A stretch of DNA of 64,000 nucleotides, from positions 3,752,001 through 3,816,000 of the forward strand of contig NZ_CP036267.1 in NCBI RefSeq assembly GCF_007744255.1, read 5' to 3'. Positions 29,862 to 40,164 of this stretch are shown piece by piece (the stretch's first letter is position 1; each line of letters starts with the position of its first letter). The notes under the pieces are model-generated. The model was given only the letters and a program-made list of their open reading frames with translations. It was not told the DNA's origin and ran no database searches. A program made the translations under genes and the position numbers. This DNA is from Thalassoglobus polymorphus. GTDB lineage: Bacteria > Planctomycetota > Planctomycetia > Planctomycetales > Planctomycetaceae.

Positions 29862-30872
29862 ATGGTCATCAATACACTCAACTTCGAAGCCCCGGGAAAG
29901 CAGCAGAGTTTCCTTCGTGTTCCGTACTCACATAACCTCGGAGGCTGGGCCAATGTGATGATCCCCATCACGACGGTCGCTTCCGGCGAAGGTCCGACAG
30001 TCCTCGTGATGGGCGGAAATCATGGAGATGAATATCAGGGACAAATCGCAGCGATGAAACTCGCCCGTGAACTTACTCCCGAAATGGTCACCGGTCGAAT
30101 CATTATCATCCCATCGTTGAATTTTCCTGCTGCACGGGCTGCAACCCGCCTCTCTCCACTGGATGGGAAGAATCTAAATCGCTCCTTTCCCGGAGAACCT
30201 GAGGGGAGCGTCACCAGCCAAATCGCTCATTATTTGACAACTGTTTTATTTCCAATGAGCGATGTCGTCATCGATCTTCATTCCGGGGGGCGAAGCATGG
30301 AATTCGAACCGTGTGCCCATATGCACCTGGTGGACGACAAAGAACAGCGACAGAAGATGCTCGCTGCCATGCTTGCCTGGAATACAGACTTTGCGTTTCT
30401 TTACGCCGACATCGCCGGCACAGGCCTGCTCCCGGTTGAAGCGGAGAATCAGGGTAAGCTCGTGGTCACGACGGAACTTGGCGGAGGTGAGGCGGTCCCG
30501 GCACACATTCACCAGATTGCAGAATCGGGCCTGAAGAACGTGCTGATCCACGTCGGAGCCATTCATGGAGAAGAACAAACCCGCGAAAGTCTCGGTAAGC
30601 CTCCTACAATTCTCACTCAGGCACTCGACGCTGAAGATTACATTCTCGCTCCCGAGTCGGGCATCTTTGAAGTGAAATTTGAGCTGGGAACAAAAGTTCA
30701 AAAAGGAGACTGCGTCGGCCTGATCCATCACATGGAACGCCCTGATCGCGAGCCTGAACAACTCATCGCTCGCAGTACAGGATATTTGATGACCATGCGT
30801 TCTCCCTGCTTAACCCAGCAAGGAGATTGCGTGATTGTCGTAGCACAAGAGGTCGACATAAACTCGCTGTGA
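29862..30872 (+). CDS. AspA/AstE-family zinc deacylase (DoeB-like)
   Basis: A 336-residue M14-type carboxypeptidase-fold amidohydrolase. The zinc site is H54 and E57 in GGNHGDEYQGQ plus the histidine of VIDLHSGGRS; KNLNRSFPG and the catalytic-glutamate segment VTTELGGGE follow. A C-terminal biotinyl-like beta domain (APESGIFEVKFELGTKVQKG) is typical of the longer family members, including DoeB (N-acetyl-diaminobutyrate deacetylase of ectoine breakdown). The DoeB substrate is a guess by resemblance; no other ectoine genes are here. Its stop lies 26 bp before a family B-like repeat that separates it from the convergent DUF1501 gene. Confidence 0.87.
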   Translation: MVINTLNFEAPGKQQSFLRVPYSHNLGGWANVMIPITTVASGEGPTVLVMGGNHGDEYQGQIAAMKLARELTPEMVTGRIIIIPSLNFPAARAATRLSPLDGKNLNRSFPGEPEGSVTSQIAHYLTTVLFPMSDVVIDLHSGGRSMEFEPCAHMHLVDDKEQRQKMLAAMLAWNTDFAFLYADIAGTGLLPVEAENQGKLVVTTELGGGEAVPAHIHQIAESGLKNVLIHVGAIHGEEQTRESLGKPPTILTQALDAEDYILAPESGIFEVKFELGTKVQKGDCVGLIHHMERPDREPEQLIARSTGYLMTMRSPCLTQQGDCVIVVAQEVDINSL

Positions 30873-30898
30873 AGCAGCTTACGAAATCGCATTCGCAA

Positions 30899-30969
30899 TC
30901 TGCCTCGTAGCATCAGTGTATGGACTTGTGAGAACGTACTACACGGACGAGAAATGCATTGGAAATGCT
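30899..30969 (+). repeat. Family B element (second subtype) between convergent genes
   Basis: TCTGCCTCGTAGCATCAGTG, TATGGACTTGTGAGAACGTA and GCATTGGAAATGCTT match the minus strand of the copy at 13730-13803 nearly base for base. Its last bases overlap the DUF1501 stop codon (TTAAG). Confidence 0.75.
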
Positions 30970-32375
30970 TAAGCAAGGATCTCGTGAATCACGTGCCCAT
31001 GCACGTCGGTGAGACGAACATCCCGGCCACTGTAACGGTAAGTCAGTTGTTCATGGTTGACTCCCATCTGATGCAGGACCGTCGCCCAGAGATCGTAGAT
31101 GGTCCGTTTCTGCCCGACCACATGGTATCCATATTCGTCGGTCGCGCCATGAATAGTGCCCCCTTTGATTCCTCCACCAGCCATCCAGACTGTAAATCCG
31201 AAAGCGTTATGGTCCCGTCCATCCGATCCTTGTGAGAAAGGAGTTCGCCCGAATTCTCCGGCCCAGATTACGATCGTCTGGTCCAGCAAACCACGCAATC
31301 TGAGATCTTTAAGAAGCCCACCAATCGGTTGATCGACCTGCATCGCCATGTTGCGATGTCCCACTTCCAACCGGCCATGTTGATCCCAGGGGTTTGCGGC
31401 TTGACTTCCTCCGGGAGTTTGCGGCAAGCAAGTCAGTTCGACAAAACGCACGCCGCTTTCAACCAACTTTCTGGCGAGCAGACACTGCTTTCCATAACCA
31501 GCAGTTTGCGAATTGTCCGAAAAAATGCCGTACATTTCCTGTGTCGACTTTGATTCTGTCGATAAGTCAACGAGTTCCGGAATCGCAGTCTGCATCTGAT
31601 AAGCAGTTTCATAATTGCGGATGGCAGCTTCGACTTGTGAATCGTGCGCGACTCGCTTGGAGAACTGTTTGTCCAGATTCGAGATTAGCGACAAACGCTC
31701 TCGTTGAATGACGTCTGCTTCACGAGGACGAATATTGGCAACCGACTCAGCCCCGTCGATCTGAACAATGGACGCCTGATGCTGAGCTGGAAGATAGCCG
31801 CTGCTCCACTGTCCGACTCCTCCATGTGGAACACCTGATCCTCCACTTTTCAGAACGACATACCCGGGAACATTTTTGTTTTCCGTACCGAGTCCATAGT
31901 TGATCCAAGCACCAGCGCTGGCGTGTCCGATGAAAGGAAATCCAGTATGGAAGAAGAAGTTCCCTTGAGCATGCTCGTTCACAGTACTCGTCATCGAGCG
32001 GATGACCGCAAGTTCGTCGACCGACTCTGCGACATGGGGAAACATCGAACTCACAGGAATTCCTGATTCCCCATACTGCTTAAACGAAAACGGACTCGGA
32101 AAAATGTTGCCGTTATTGTTGAACTGTGTTCGTTCAACTTTCACAGGCATCGGCTTGCCAGCTTCTTTTTGCAAACGTGGCTTCGGATCAAAGGAGTCAA
32201 TGTGCGAAACCCCACCGGACATGTAGCACAAAATGACATTCTTTGCTTTGGCTGAATGATGATTTCCCTGAACCTCCGCTGCACTGGCCTCATGCAAGAG
32301 TTGCGACATCGCCAACCATCCAAATCCGGATGAGCCCGCTTGCAAGATCTGACGTCGTGAAATTTGTGGAAACAT
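30969..32375 (-). CDS. DUF1501 family protein, Tat-exported
   Basis: 468 residues. The N-terminus [14 protein letters not shown] is a twin-arginine signal, so the protein is exported folded. The body is DUF1501, a sulfatase/phosphatase-fold domain: [61 protein letters not shown] and [11 protein letters not shown]. In planctomycetes DUF1501 genes almost always sit with a DUF1549/DUF1553 gene, as here (the 1343-residue gene is upstream, same strand, 267 bp apart). The catalytic activity of the pair is not established; roles in polysaccharide breakdown have been suggested. Confidence 0.93.
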   Translation of the reverse strand: MFPQISRRQILQAGSSGFGWLAMSQLLHEASAAEVQGNHHSAKAKNVILCYMSGGVSHIDSFDPKPRLQKEAGKPMPVKVERTQFNNNGNIFPSPFSFKQYGESGIPVSSMFPHVAESVDELAVIRSMTSTVNEHAQGNFFFHTGFPFIGHASAGAWINYGLGTENKNVPGYVVLKSGGSGVPHGGVGQWSSGYLPAQHQASIVQIDGAESVANIRPREADVIQRERLSLISNLDKQFSKRVAHDSQVEAAIRNYETAYQMQTAIPELVDLSTESKSTQEMYGIFSDNSQTAGYGKQCLLARKLVESGVRFVELTCLPQTPGGSQAANPWDQHGRLEVGHRNMAMQVDQPIGGLLKDLRLRGLLDQTIVIWAGEFGRTPFSQGSDGRDHNAFGFTVWMAGGGIKGGTIHGATDEYGYHVVGQKRTIYDLWATVLHQMGVNHEQLTYRYSGRDVRLTDVHGHVIHEILA

Positions 32376-32421
32376 GTTGAACTCACTCTCGCAATTCTTG
32401 AAAACTGGATCTTGGTTTCAA

Positions 32422-32525
32422 TAGAGCATTTTTAATGATTGTCTTGCCCGGAAAGGCCACTTTTATGACGACATGAACTTCTCTCTACGAGGCAGATCCT
32501 GCAAACCAATTCGAAAGATGCTCTA
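32422..32525 (+). repeat. Family B element, complete 104-bp copy
   Basis: TAGAGCAT (32422-32429) and ATGCTCTA (32518-32525) are perfect 8-bp terminal inverted repeats. The length equals the copy at 13730-13833. The right half (CTCTACGAGGCAGATCCTGC and CCAATTCGAAAGATGCTCTA) is the reverse of the left half seen at 23247 and 54540. Confidence 0.8.
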
Positions 32526-32604
32526 TAACCAGTCCGAAAACCTCTGGAATAGCCGCTTGCCTCAACATTTGAGTGTGCAATATCAGGTTTCAGGACCAGT
32601 TCTA
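32524..32604 (+). repeat. Family A element abutting the family B copy
   Basis: TATAACCAGTCCGAAAACCT, core CCTCAACATTTGAGTGTG, right end CAGGACCAGTTCTA. It begins at the last bases of the B element, with a shared TA at the joint. Confidence 0.75.
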
Positions 32605-32642
32605 AAAAATGGCTTATCGGTTTTCCCTCACTCTTCTGTTCT

Positions 32643-35600
32643 CTACTGGATGTACAGGAATTCTTTGAGATTGAACAAAGCATGTGCAAAGTCCGCCCAT
32701 TCCTGATCTGGTTCTGGTGGCTTACCGAGTTGAGCCAATTCTGCCTGCAGTTGCTCAATCTGCTTCTGAGAGTTTTGAACTGTTCCAAGTTGTTGAGAAG
32801 AAAGAGCTGCGAGAACTTCACGGTCAGAAACGTAACCGGCCTTCCCGCTTGCAATCGCTTGGACTTCATCTGGATTCAAAGCTCGGTCATACAATCTCGC
32901 TTCCAGAATTTTCCCGGAGAGCAATCGATTTCCACTGGGATTGCCGTGGCGAAGACCGAAGAGGATTTGGGTTTTGCCTGCCTGAAACTGGTACGCTTCG
33001 CTCTTCCGATACAATTTTCCATATGGTTTTCCATTTCGAAAGCCCTGAATTGTTCCATCTTCAGCATAGGTAATGGCAATATGAACCGGCCGTTCGGCGG
33101 CTTCCGTTTCCGCTGTTCCGGCGAATGGAAGCGTCCTGGCGAAATTGTTTGACCCTGCAAGCCAATGCCCGGCTTTCTGTTCCCCAAACACTATGGCATC
33201 AAAATATGTCCCGGAAAGATCTTGAATTGAAACAAGTCCGCCGCCGCGTTGATCAAGGTTTGTCAGTTGGACAACTGCTTCCAAAGTTTTCGCTTTGATC
33301 GCCACTTCAATTGGAGTGGTAGCAACATGACTCTGCCCGTCGAGAATGAGAGCTCCATCCTCAATTTTCGCCCCTCCTTTTGCTTTACCATGTAGATTTC
33401 CAATGCTGTCCTGAAAATCTTTTTCGAAGGTCCATTCAGCAATCGGGGCGCCAATTGGAACTTCCGACTGGGGCCCCGTTTGCTTTGCTGTCGCCAGCCG
33501 TTGACGAGTCGGTGTCAGAATTGAAGAGATCTCCTGAGAAAGAGCTTTCACTTCATTTTCGATTTGCTGATGCTGCGCAAGGGCCTCTTGATAGAGCCCC
33601 CGTGATCGCTTCAGATAATTTTCAGCTGAGCTCAATTCTGTTTCACTCGGAGGACGGCCGAGTGCTGCCAGAGTCATTCTTTTAATGTTCATTCGATCAG
33701 AGTTCACCCGGTCAGCATCTCTCTTCGAAAGAGTTTGTGCTGCGAACTGCTTTGCTGCCGCGATGACAAATGGATCATTCAAAAGGGTGAGTGACTGGGC
33801 GGGGACATTTGTGATATCCCGACGACCTTTCGTGGCGAAAGGGACAGGGAAATCAAACGTCTCTAGAAATGGATTTAGCGAATTTCTACGAACTGACAAA
33901 TAGAGACTTCGTCGTGGGATTTTCGTGGCATTGCCAACAGGTCGCCCGAACATTTTCTTGTCGAGAACTCCAGAGATTGACAATAGCGAATCACGCAGCA
34001 CCTCAGCTTCGAGCCGCCGAATGTTGGCGTGTGAAAGCAACCGGTTCTCTGGATCAATATCTCGCGATTTCGCTGTCGGTAAGGATTTCAGTTGCCATGT
34101 TTTTGTCAGGACGATTTCACGTATTAACGATTTGATTGACCACCCGTTGTTTCGAAATCGAACCGCCAGTTCATCGAGCAACTCGGGATGCGAAGGCTTC
34201 TCTCCCAACTGACCAAAGTTGTCCACCGTTCGTACAAGCCCCGCCCCAAAAAGATAATGCCAGAGACGATTCACAGCGACCCGACTCGTGAGCGGATTGT
34301 CCTCCCGAACGAGATCGCCCGCAAGCTGAAGTCGTCCACTCAATTCGGTTTCGTATGGTGTCGGGTCGATCGCTTCCAGAAATCGTCGGGAGACGACTGC
34401 CCCCGGTTGATGATGATTACCCAGGATGAACAACGCCTGGTCAGCAGCGTCCGCTTCAAGTAGACCCGGAACACGATTCGGAAGAGGAATCGACTCTTCA
34501 AGTTGTTGATATTTGCGCAGAAGAGCTGCGAGTTCCGAATCCTGATCGTCCAGCGAATTCAGGAGTTTCAATTTTCGACAAGCTTCGATCAAACGTACTT
34601 GTGCTTCACTCGCCTCATCCGCTTTCCAGCTATGAATCGCCTTACGCAGTGCGATTACATATCGATCACTGAGTTCTTCTGCAGTTGTGATTTTGACTGA
34701 TCCCTGATCTCGAAAAACCGCATCGTAAGCAGCGGCTTCAAGCGGAGGCTGAAAAGTCCCTTTGGGGGCCAATACGGCATTGCGAATACCGAACCAGGAA
34801 CGGTCGACATCTTTTACAAGGACGGCAGTGTCGGGGGCTGTGTTGATCTCAATATGCAGACTGTCTCCGTCCCAATAAGTCAGATCGTATTTTTGCCATC
34901 GCCACTTCCCGTCATTCAGAGTCGTAAAAGGATAAACATTTCCACGGCGAGGATAGTTCTGCACAACATACCGGAGCAACGACTGACCATTCCCGGCGAC
35001 CTGAACCCAAAGCTCAAATTCGCCATACAATTCAAAGTTTGGGGAAGAAAAAATATTGCGATGTTTTGTCGAAAGCAGATGCGAATAGACACCCGCAGGC
35101 AGAAGTGGCGATATTCTCTCTCCATCTGCAAAGAGTGCAAAATCGCCGGCACGAGCCGGTTCGTTTGCAGTTCCATTTCCGTGAGCAAACCATTTCTCAA
35201 AGTCCGTTTGATTCGTCAAATCCCAAGCAGAACTCCCCGGTGGAAGATCCAATTCTTGCCGCGACTGCGATTCTCGCACCAGATTGCCGAACTCCTCAGC
35301 ACCTTGATTCAACGCGGTAAAGGGGGAGAGCAGGTCAACCTCTTGAGGTGCTTTCTTTTGCAAAGCAGTTTGCTGTACCCGCTTAGAGAAACCGTCTAAC
35401 GATTTCAACCAGTTGTCTGCGACAAGGGTTCGTACGTCACGCTTGATTTGCTTGAGTTGCACCTGCAGTTCATGTTGTTGGGGAGTAAAGCTTGCGTCTA
35501 GAATTCCCGGACGTGTGGAACCGAGAACTCCGAACATTGCGTAGTAATCGGCCTGGCTGATCGGATCGAATTTATGATTGTGGCAACGTGCACAGGAAAC

Positions 35601-36674
35601 AGTTAATCCGAGAAATGCTTTCGAAAAAACGTTAATCTGATCGTCAGTAAATCGAACTTTTTCATCGAGTGCATCGGTCGGTGCGAAGCCATGAAAACAC
35701 ATTCGCCAATGAGCCGGTCCGATGACTGATTCATTCAATCCCAGCTTTGAATTCACCCTCGGCTCTGGTAGGAGATCACCCGCGATATGCTCTCGAATTA
35801 ATTGGTCGTACGGGATATCTGCATTGAATGCGCGAACAAGATAGTCGCGGTATTTCCAGGCATTTGGGATTGTCGGATCACCTTCACTCCCGTGAGACTC
35901 AGCGTATCGAACCAGATCCATCCAGTGCCGAGCCCAATGTTCTCCGAATGCGGGTGATGCTAAATACTGATCAACGAGTTCTTCGTAGGCAGCAGGGTTC
36001 GAATTCTTGAGGAACTCTTCAGTCTCCTCGACCGTAGGAGGTAGTCCTCTAAGAACGAAACTCAAACGGCGGATCAGTGTCCGACGATCTGCAACGGTCC
36101 CTAACTCCAGCCCCGCTTCTTCGAGACGTCGCTGAATGAATTTGTCGATCGGATGACTTGACCAGGACTCGTCTTGAACCCGTGGGACAGCGGGCTTCGT
36201 AATCGGCTGGAAGCTCCACCATTTCTTACGTTCTTTCAAAGTATTTTCCCACGTCGCGACATTCATATTCGCTGCACCCGCTGGGGCAGATTGACGTGGA
36301 TCAGGAGCGCCAAGTTTAATCCATTTGAGAAAGTCGTTGATAACCTCTTCGCTGAGACGATCCTCCCCTTGCGGCATCTTCAACTCATCGATTTCATGAC
36401 GCAGCACTTTAATGAACAGGCTCTTCTCTGGGGACTTGAAATCAAACGGCGGCCCCGATTGTCCGCCTTGTCGCAAGGCGGAACGATGATCAAGAACGAA
36501 TCCGGCCTCAGCTGTGTCGATGCTGTTGTGGCAGGATTCACACTTTTCAACGAGGACCGGGCGAATCTTCGTCTCAAAGAATTCGAGTTCCTGCATCGTG
36601 AGCGGAGAGTCAGCTGCCCGAACAGAAGTCGCAACTATTGAAAGAATCGTAAAGCAGCACCAAGTTATTTTCAT
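32643..36674 (-). CDS. Planctomycete cytochrome-like (PSD1), DUF1549, DUF1553 and LamG-like protein
   Basis: A 1343-residue exported protein. Signal peptide (WCCFTILSIVATSVRA), then a cytochrome c-like domain with haem motif CESCH (C45, C48, H49). DUF1549 follows (PIDKFIQRRLEEAGLELG, WARHWMDLVRYAESHGSEGD, VSCARCHNHKFDPISQ with a second CxxCH). The middle (about 500-620) is a carbohydrate-binding-like region, then DUF1553 (SRVAVNRLWHYLFGAGLVRT, PSHPELLDELAVRF, SLYLSVRRN). Near 1110-1270 is a LamG/concanavalin-like domain (HVAITYAEDGTIQGFRNG, ILFGLRHG). Paired with the DUF1501 gene downstream. Sugar binding plus redox is suggested; the reaction is unknown. Confidence 0.92.
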   Translation of the reverse strand: MKITWCCFTILSIVATSVRAADSPLTMQELEFFETKIRPVLVEKCESCHNSIDTAEAGFVLDHRSALRQGGQSGPPFDFKSPEKSLFIKVLRHEIDELKMPQGEDRLSEEVINDFLKWIKLGAPDPRQSAPAGAANMNVATWENTLKERKKWWSFQPITKPAVPRVQDESWSSHPIDKFIQRRLEEAGLELGTVADRRTLIRRLSFVLRGLPPTVEETEEFLKNSNPAAYEELVDQYLASPAFGEHWARHWMDLVRYAESHGSEGDPTIPNAWKYRDYLVRAFNADIPYDQLIREHIAGDLLPEPRVNSKLGLNESVIGPAHWRMCFHGFAPTDALDEKVRFTDDQINVFSKAFLGLTVSCARCHNHKFDPISQADYYAMFGVLGSTRPGILDASFTPQQHELQVQLKQIKRDVRTLVADNWLKSLDGFSKRVQQTALQKKAPQEVDLLSPFTALNQGAEEFGNLVRESQSRQELDLPPGSSAWDLTNQTDFEKWFAHGNGTANEPARAGDFALFADGERISPLLPAGVYSHLLSTKHRNIFSSPNFELYGEFELWVQVAGNGQSLLRYVVQNYPRRGNVYPFTTLNDGKWRWQKYDLTYWDGDSLHIEINTAPDTAVLVKDVDRSWFGIRNAVLAPKGTFQPPLEAAAYDAVFRDQGSVKITTAEELSDRYVIALRKAIHSWKADEASEAQVRLIEACRKLKLLNSLDDQDSELAALLRKYQQLEESIPLPNRVPGLLEADAADQALFILGNHHQPGAVVSRRFLEAIDPTPYETELSGRLQLAGDLVREDNPLTSRVAVNRLWHYLFGAGLVRTVDNFGQLGEKPSHPELLDELAVRFRNNGWSIKSLIREIVLTKTWQLKSLPTAKSRDIDPENRLLSHANIRRLEAEVLRDSLLSISGVLDKKMFGRPVGNATKIPRRSLYLSVRRNSLNPFLETFDFPVPFATKGRRDITNVPAQSLTLLNDPFVIAAAKQFAAQTLSKRDADRVNSDRMNIKRMTLAALGRPPSETELSSAENYLKRSRGLYQEALAQHQQIENEVKALSQEISSILTPTRQRLATAKQTGPQSEVPIGAPIAEWTFEKDFQDSIGNLHGKAKGGAKIEDGALILDGQSHVATTPIEVAIKAKTLEAVVQLTNLDQRGGGLVSIQDLSGTYFDAIVFGEQKAGHWLAGSNNFARTLPFAGTAETEAAERPVHIAITYAEDGTIQGFRNGKPYGKLYRKSEAYQFQAGKTQILFGLRHGNPSGNRLLSGKILEARLYDRALNPDEVQAIASGKAGYVSDREVLAALSSQQLGTVQNSQKQIEQLQAELAQLGKPPEPDQEWADFAHALFNLKEFLYIQ

Positions 36675-36692
36675 TCAATTCACTCTATTATT

Positions 36693-36770
36693 TTTTCGTG
36701 CCAGCTGTGCCCCTGAAGATCATCCTTATGACTTCAAAGACTTCGCTTCACGAAGCAGAATCTGTACATC
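36693..36770 (-). repeat. Probable family B remnant
   Basis: TCGTGCCAGCTGTGCCCCTGAAG followed by CTTCACGAAGCAGAATCTG (split here as two stretches) resembles the family B right end and its GCCTCGTG segment in reverse order, with many changes. It sits in the 217-bp gap before the DUF1549/DUF1553 gene. Confidence 0.3.
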
Positions 36771-36891
36771 ACTAAAATAATTCACTTGGAGCATTCGGAT
36801 TCAAGCAAGCTTCGGACAATGAAGAGACCAGAGAAGATAACTGAATGAGCGAAGCTTGAGAACAGGATCATCCAATTTTGGTGCTCGCAGC

Positions 36892-38967
36892 TTACTGCTT
36901 CACGCGGGCAATTTCTGATTCTCGCCAAGCTCGCAGGTATTCCTGAAATCCAATCTGAATGACCGGGCTCTTTGATTTCAACGCTGTTTGAAACTCTGCG
37001 GATTCCACTGAACCTCCCTGTTTCAGGTACAAATGAGCCACATGGCTGGCGACAGCGGCGTCATACCGTGGCAGTTTTTTCATAGCGACGTTCAAGTCTC
37101 CCCCGCTCTCTTTCATCATCTCTTCCGCGTAGATACGTGCGCAAGTGGCTTCTCCATCTTTGTTGGCATCAAACCATTTCGCTCCGCTGCATCCGAGTGT
37201 CCAGGTTCTGGACTGAACCGTTTTCGGTTGATACGGCAAAGCGGTCCGCCAGTACGGTTCTTCAATTCCGGGACCGGTCGCGATAGCAACATAACAGACA
37301 TCATGCGTTGGCTTAGGTAGCACAAACCTCATGTTCGCCTCTATTTCGCTCATCTCAGCTGATTCGATCTCTGAGATCTCTTTTGAGATCACTTCTCGCC
37401 CGTTAGCAAAAATTTTGATCTCCGCAGGATGAATCCAATCCGGACTGCGAACTTGGACAGCGAGGACGATTTTATCCTTGTTCTCGTTGTCGCCGGATTC
37501 AAAGTCCTCAATATGAAGCGTCGTAAACAACCCATAACTCACGACGACATCACCTCGCAAAAAAGCGTTGACAGCCTCTTCAATGTTGATGCTTCCAACA
37601 TTTTCATCGGCACACTGAATGTAAGTTCTCCCTTGTCCAACGAAGTGACGTGCGACATCGTGAGAATCGCTACTCCCAACCGGAGTAATTTCATGGCCCG
37701 CGTTCAACAGGTTCATCCAATCGTGAAACAATTCCAACGGCTCTGTTTGGGTCGCTCCTGAATTAATCACTTCCATTGCGTTGAACCCAATCGGCCACCC
37801 TTTCAGTGATTCACCGACGATCGAAAGGTAATTCTCAGGACCGAACGGAGTGAATCGACTGTGGAGATCTCGAGCATGATTGAGAATGACGACTTGTGCT
37901 TGAGTTTTGTTCTCGACCTCATTGAAAATTTCCGGCCACGTTTTCAGTTGGCGATCGGGGACTTTCTGATCGACGCTCACAGGAAAAATATTGAAGTGAC
38001 CGACCGACGTTGTGTATTCGTTTCCGACGACCGGGGTAAAATACTGAGAGACGTTCATCTCGGCAGCGAACGGAGCGTGATCGATATGCACATTGTGATC
38101 GGTCGCAATTGGCAGTTCGACTCCTTCACCTGCCAGAGTGATCATTCTCTCTTCAATCGTTGAGTCACCATGACCGGAGTGTGTCAGCGTATGAACGTGA
38201 GTGTCGCAGGCGACGTAGCCTGACGTATCAACCTGTCGTTCGATTTCCAGTGAGACCTTTACGTCGTCTCCGTTTCGAACTCTTAAATCGTGAGTATCGA
38301 GTGAATACTCGAAGCCCCGTCCTGCATAAATTTTGTAATTCCCAGCAGGCAAACCAAACGTCGCTTCGCCGGTACTGGAATAGAGACTCCCGGGGCGAAC
38401 TGCCATCGTCGAGTTTGATTCTGCACCGACTGTTTGCAGTTCGCCCCGTTCATTCAGGATGGTGATTCTAGCTGGCAGCTTTCCGCGACTCACTTGATCG
38501 GTGACTGTGATTGTCACTTTTGCTTCATTGAGGAGATCTGCTTTTGACTGTTTCAAAAACTTGACTCGCCCAATCAAAATATCGTCACCTGTTCGCGGAT
38601 TTCGCTCTCCATTTTTGATCTCCAACCTGTTTCTTTCTTTCAGGACTTCGGCAGGAAGGTCAAAGTAAACGACCATCCCGTTTTCATTACGAGATAATGT
38701 CGCAATATTTTTGCCGTTGATTTCAACGTTCCAGCGTTGCTTCACCTGCTGTTGCGAGAGTTGCAACGTCACAGGAATAGCGTCGTCATCAACCTCGAAG
38801 TCCATTGTGTACACAGAATCATATTCGCCCTCAGGAAAGAAATCCCATTCCCGCGTCTCTCCACTGCGAATCAACTGTAACTTGGAAGAGGCTGATTCTT
38901 CTGCATGAACTGGAATGCAAAGCAACCCCAGAAGCAGGAAGGGCAAACGACCGATCTCGAAAGACAT
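36892..38967 (-). CDS. CehA/McbA-family metallohydrolase (PHP-like), exported
   Basis: About 691 residues. Signal peptide (GRLPFLLLGLLCIPVHAEE), then two beta-sandwich-like regions to about residue 250, then a PHP-type metallohydrolase domain: CDTHVHTLTHSGHGD (first metal histidines), AGEGVELPIATDHN, VVILNHARD and GSSDSHDVARH. These are the motifs of CehA (carbaryl hydrolase) and McbA relatives. Substrate here unknown; an exported location argues for an extracellular or periplasmic ester or phosphate. ATG 38967 is chosen over an upstream in-frame TTG. Same strand as the DUF1549/DUF1501 pair that follows. Confidence 0.88.
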   Translation of the reverse strand: MSFEIGRLPFLLLGLLCIPVHAEESASSKLQLIRSGETREWDFFPEGEYDSVYTMDFEVDDDAIPVTLQLSQQQVKQRWNVEINGKNIATLSRNENGMVVYFDLPAEVLKERNRLEIKNGERNPRTGDDILIGRVKFLKQSKADLLNEAKVTITVTDQVSRGKLPARITILNERGELQTVGAESNSTMAVRPGSLYSSTGEATFGLPAGNYKIYAGRGFEYSLDTHDLRVRNGDDVKVSLEIERQVDTSGYVACDTHVHTLTHSGHGDSTIEERMITLAGEGVELPIATDHNVHIDHAPFAAEMNVSQYFTPVVGNEYTTSVGHFNIFPVSVDQKVPDRQLKTWPEIFNEVENKTQAQVVILNHARDLHSRFTPFGPENYLSIVGESLKGWPIGFNAMEVINSGATQTEPLELFHDWMNLLNAGHEITPVGSSDSHDVARHFVGQGRTYIQCADENVGSINIEEAVNAFLRGDVVVSYGLFTTLHIEDFESGDNENKDKIVLAVQVRSPDWIHPAEIKIFANGREVISKEISEIESAEMSEIEANMRFVLPKPTHDVCYVAIATGPGIEEPYWRTALPYQPKTVQSRTWTLGCSGAKWFDANKDGEATCARIYAEEMMKESGGDLNVAMKKLPRYDAAVASHVAHLYLKQGGSVESAEFQTALKSKSPVIQIGFQEYLRAWRESEIARVKQ

Positions 38968-39216
38968 AATGAAACTCAGTAGTGTTGAAGTGACCAAGCC
39001 GGTGCATTAAACGAGGGCTGATGGCTTTGAAATGATTGTAAGAATCTTGTCAGAGTCCTCAAAGTGAGGTTGCGGCAACGAATCATCCTAAGACATTATT
39101 CAGGGACGGACTTGGGTATGAGGTTGCGATTCTGCACAACAGCGCAGATCCTGAACAAATACTCAACTCTCCGTAGAACGATCATGAACCACTTGATAGC
39201 AATTCGGGAGAGAGCG

Positions 39217-40056
39217 ATGAGGAATCAACTGAAAAGTTCGTTGTGTGGATTGGTATTCATCCTTGCTGGCTTGCCTGCAGTTGCAGAACAACCAGCCTCT
39301 GAAAAAGAGACTGTGAATACTCAGACGGTGGATAATCAGGCTGTAAATATTTCAGTTGCCGAGATTGCCTCTCAACCAATACAACAGCCCCAACAGACTT
39401 CCAATTCTGAACAAATCAAAGAGGTCAAAAAGCCCACAGTCAACGCCAAGAAAAAAAGTGGCGTTCAAAAAAAACCTCGACGATCGAAAGTGAAGGCGAC
39501 CAAGAACCTTTTGAACTTCAACTTTGCTTACGATCCCGAAGAGGGGGATTTCAATGGAGCGGTCGGATCGTCAAATGACCAATGGAACTTCATTGACTAC
39601 GGACAGCAAAAACTTCAGCAGGTCCGCTTCGCCGATGGAACGGAGTCCGACATCGAAGTGAACGTCTCAGAAAACGATGGCGAATGGGGAATCACAGGAG
39701 ACACCGGAATCTATCATGGCTACATTTATCACAACTGTCGGTGCGTCGACTTGTCGGTGTCGCTGAAGTATCTCCCCGCCGGCATCTACGAAGTCTACGT
39801 TTTCGCACATGGTGATGCCCCAAACCAGAACGCTGCCATCGAAGTTGAATCGGGTTCGGTCAAACTGACCGGAAAAACAACTCTCAACGATGGCACCTGG
39901 AATTTCCGCAGCAAAAAATTCCAAGATGAAAACCAGTACGTTCGCTACGTTGCCGAAGTCGAACCAGGTTCTGAAATGACGATCACCAGTAAGCGCGATG
40001 GCAGCAACTATTCCATGTTCAACGCCATTCAACTAAAGCGAATTGCAAAACCGTAG
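39217..40056 (+). CDS. Secreted protein with lysine-rich linker and beta domain
   Basis: 279 residues; no named family recognised. Signal peptide (SLCGLVFILAGLPAVAEQ), then about 80 residues rich in Gln, Thr and Val, then a basic stretch (KKPTVNAKKKSGVQKKPRRS), then a folded domain of about 170 residues. That domain (LLNFNFAYDPEEGDF, AGIYEVYVFAHGD, YVRYVAEVEPGSEMTI, MFNAIQLKRI) has the look of a carbohydrate-binding or PEP-CTERM-type beta-sandwich found in planctomycetes. ATG 39217 follows GGGAG. The stop TAG is the first three bases of a family B element. Confidence 0.65.
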   Translation: MRNQLKSSLCGLVFILAGLPAVAEQPASEKETVNTQTVDNQAVNISVAEIASQPIQQPQQTSNSEQIKEVKKPTVNAKKKSGVQKKPRRSKVKATKNLLNFNFAYDPEEGDFNGAVGSSNDQWNFIDYGQQKLQQVRFADGTESDIEVNVSENDGEWGITGDTGIYHGYIYHNCRCVDLSVSLKYLPAGIYEVYVFAHGDAPNQNAAIEVESGSVKLTGKTTLNDGTWNFRSKKFQDENQYVRYVAEVEPGSEMTITSKRDGSNYSMFNAIQLKRIAKP

Positions 40057-40117
40057 AGCAATTCCAATGGTTGTCGTGCCCGTATAGAACGCGAACGTCA
40101 ATTCGAAAATGCCATAG
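40054..40117 (-). repeat. Short family B element overlapping a stop codon
   Basis: TAGAGCAATTCCAATGGTTG at one end, CAATTCGAAAATGCCATA at the other, and TCGTGCCCGTATAGAACGCG between: both ends of family B with the middle deleted (about 64 bp instead of 104). Its TAG ends the upstream gene. Confidence 0.65.
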
Positions 40118-40164
40118 AAATCGACACTGACATCTTCGGGTTCGATGACCTTATTATTTGCGAA

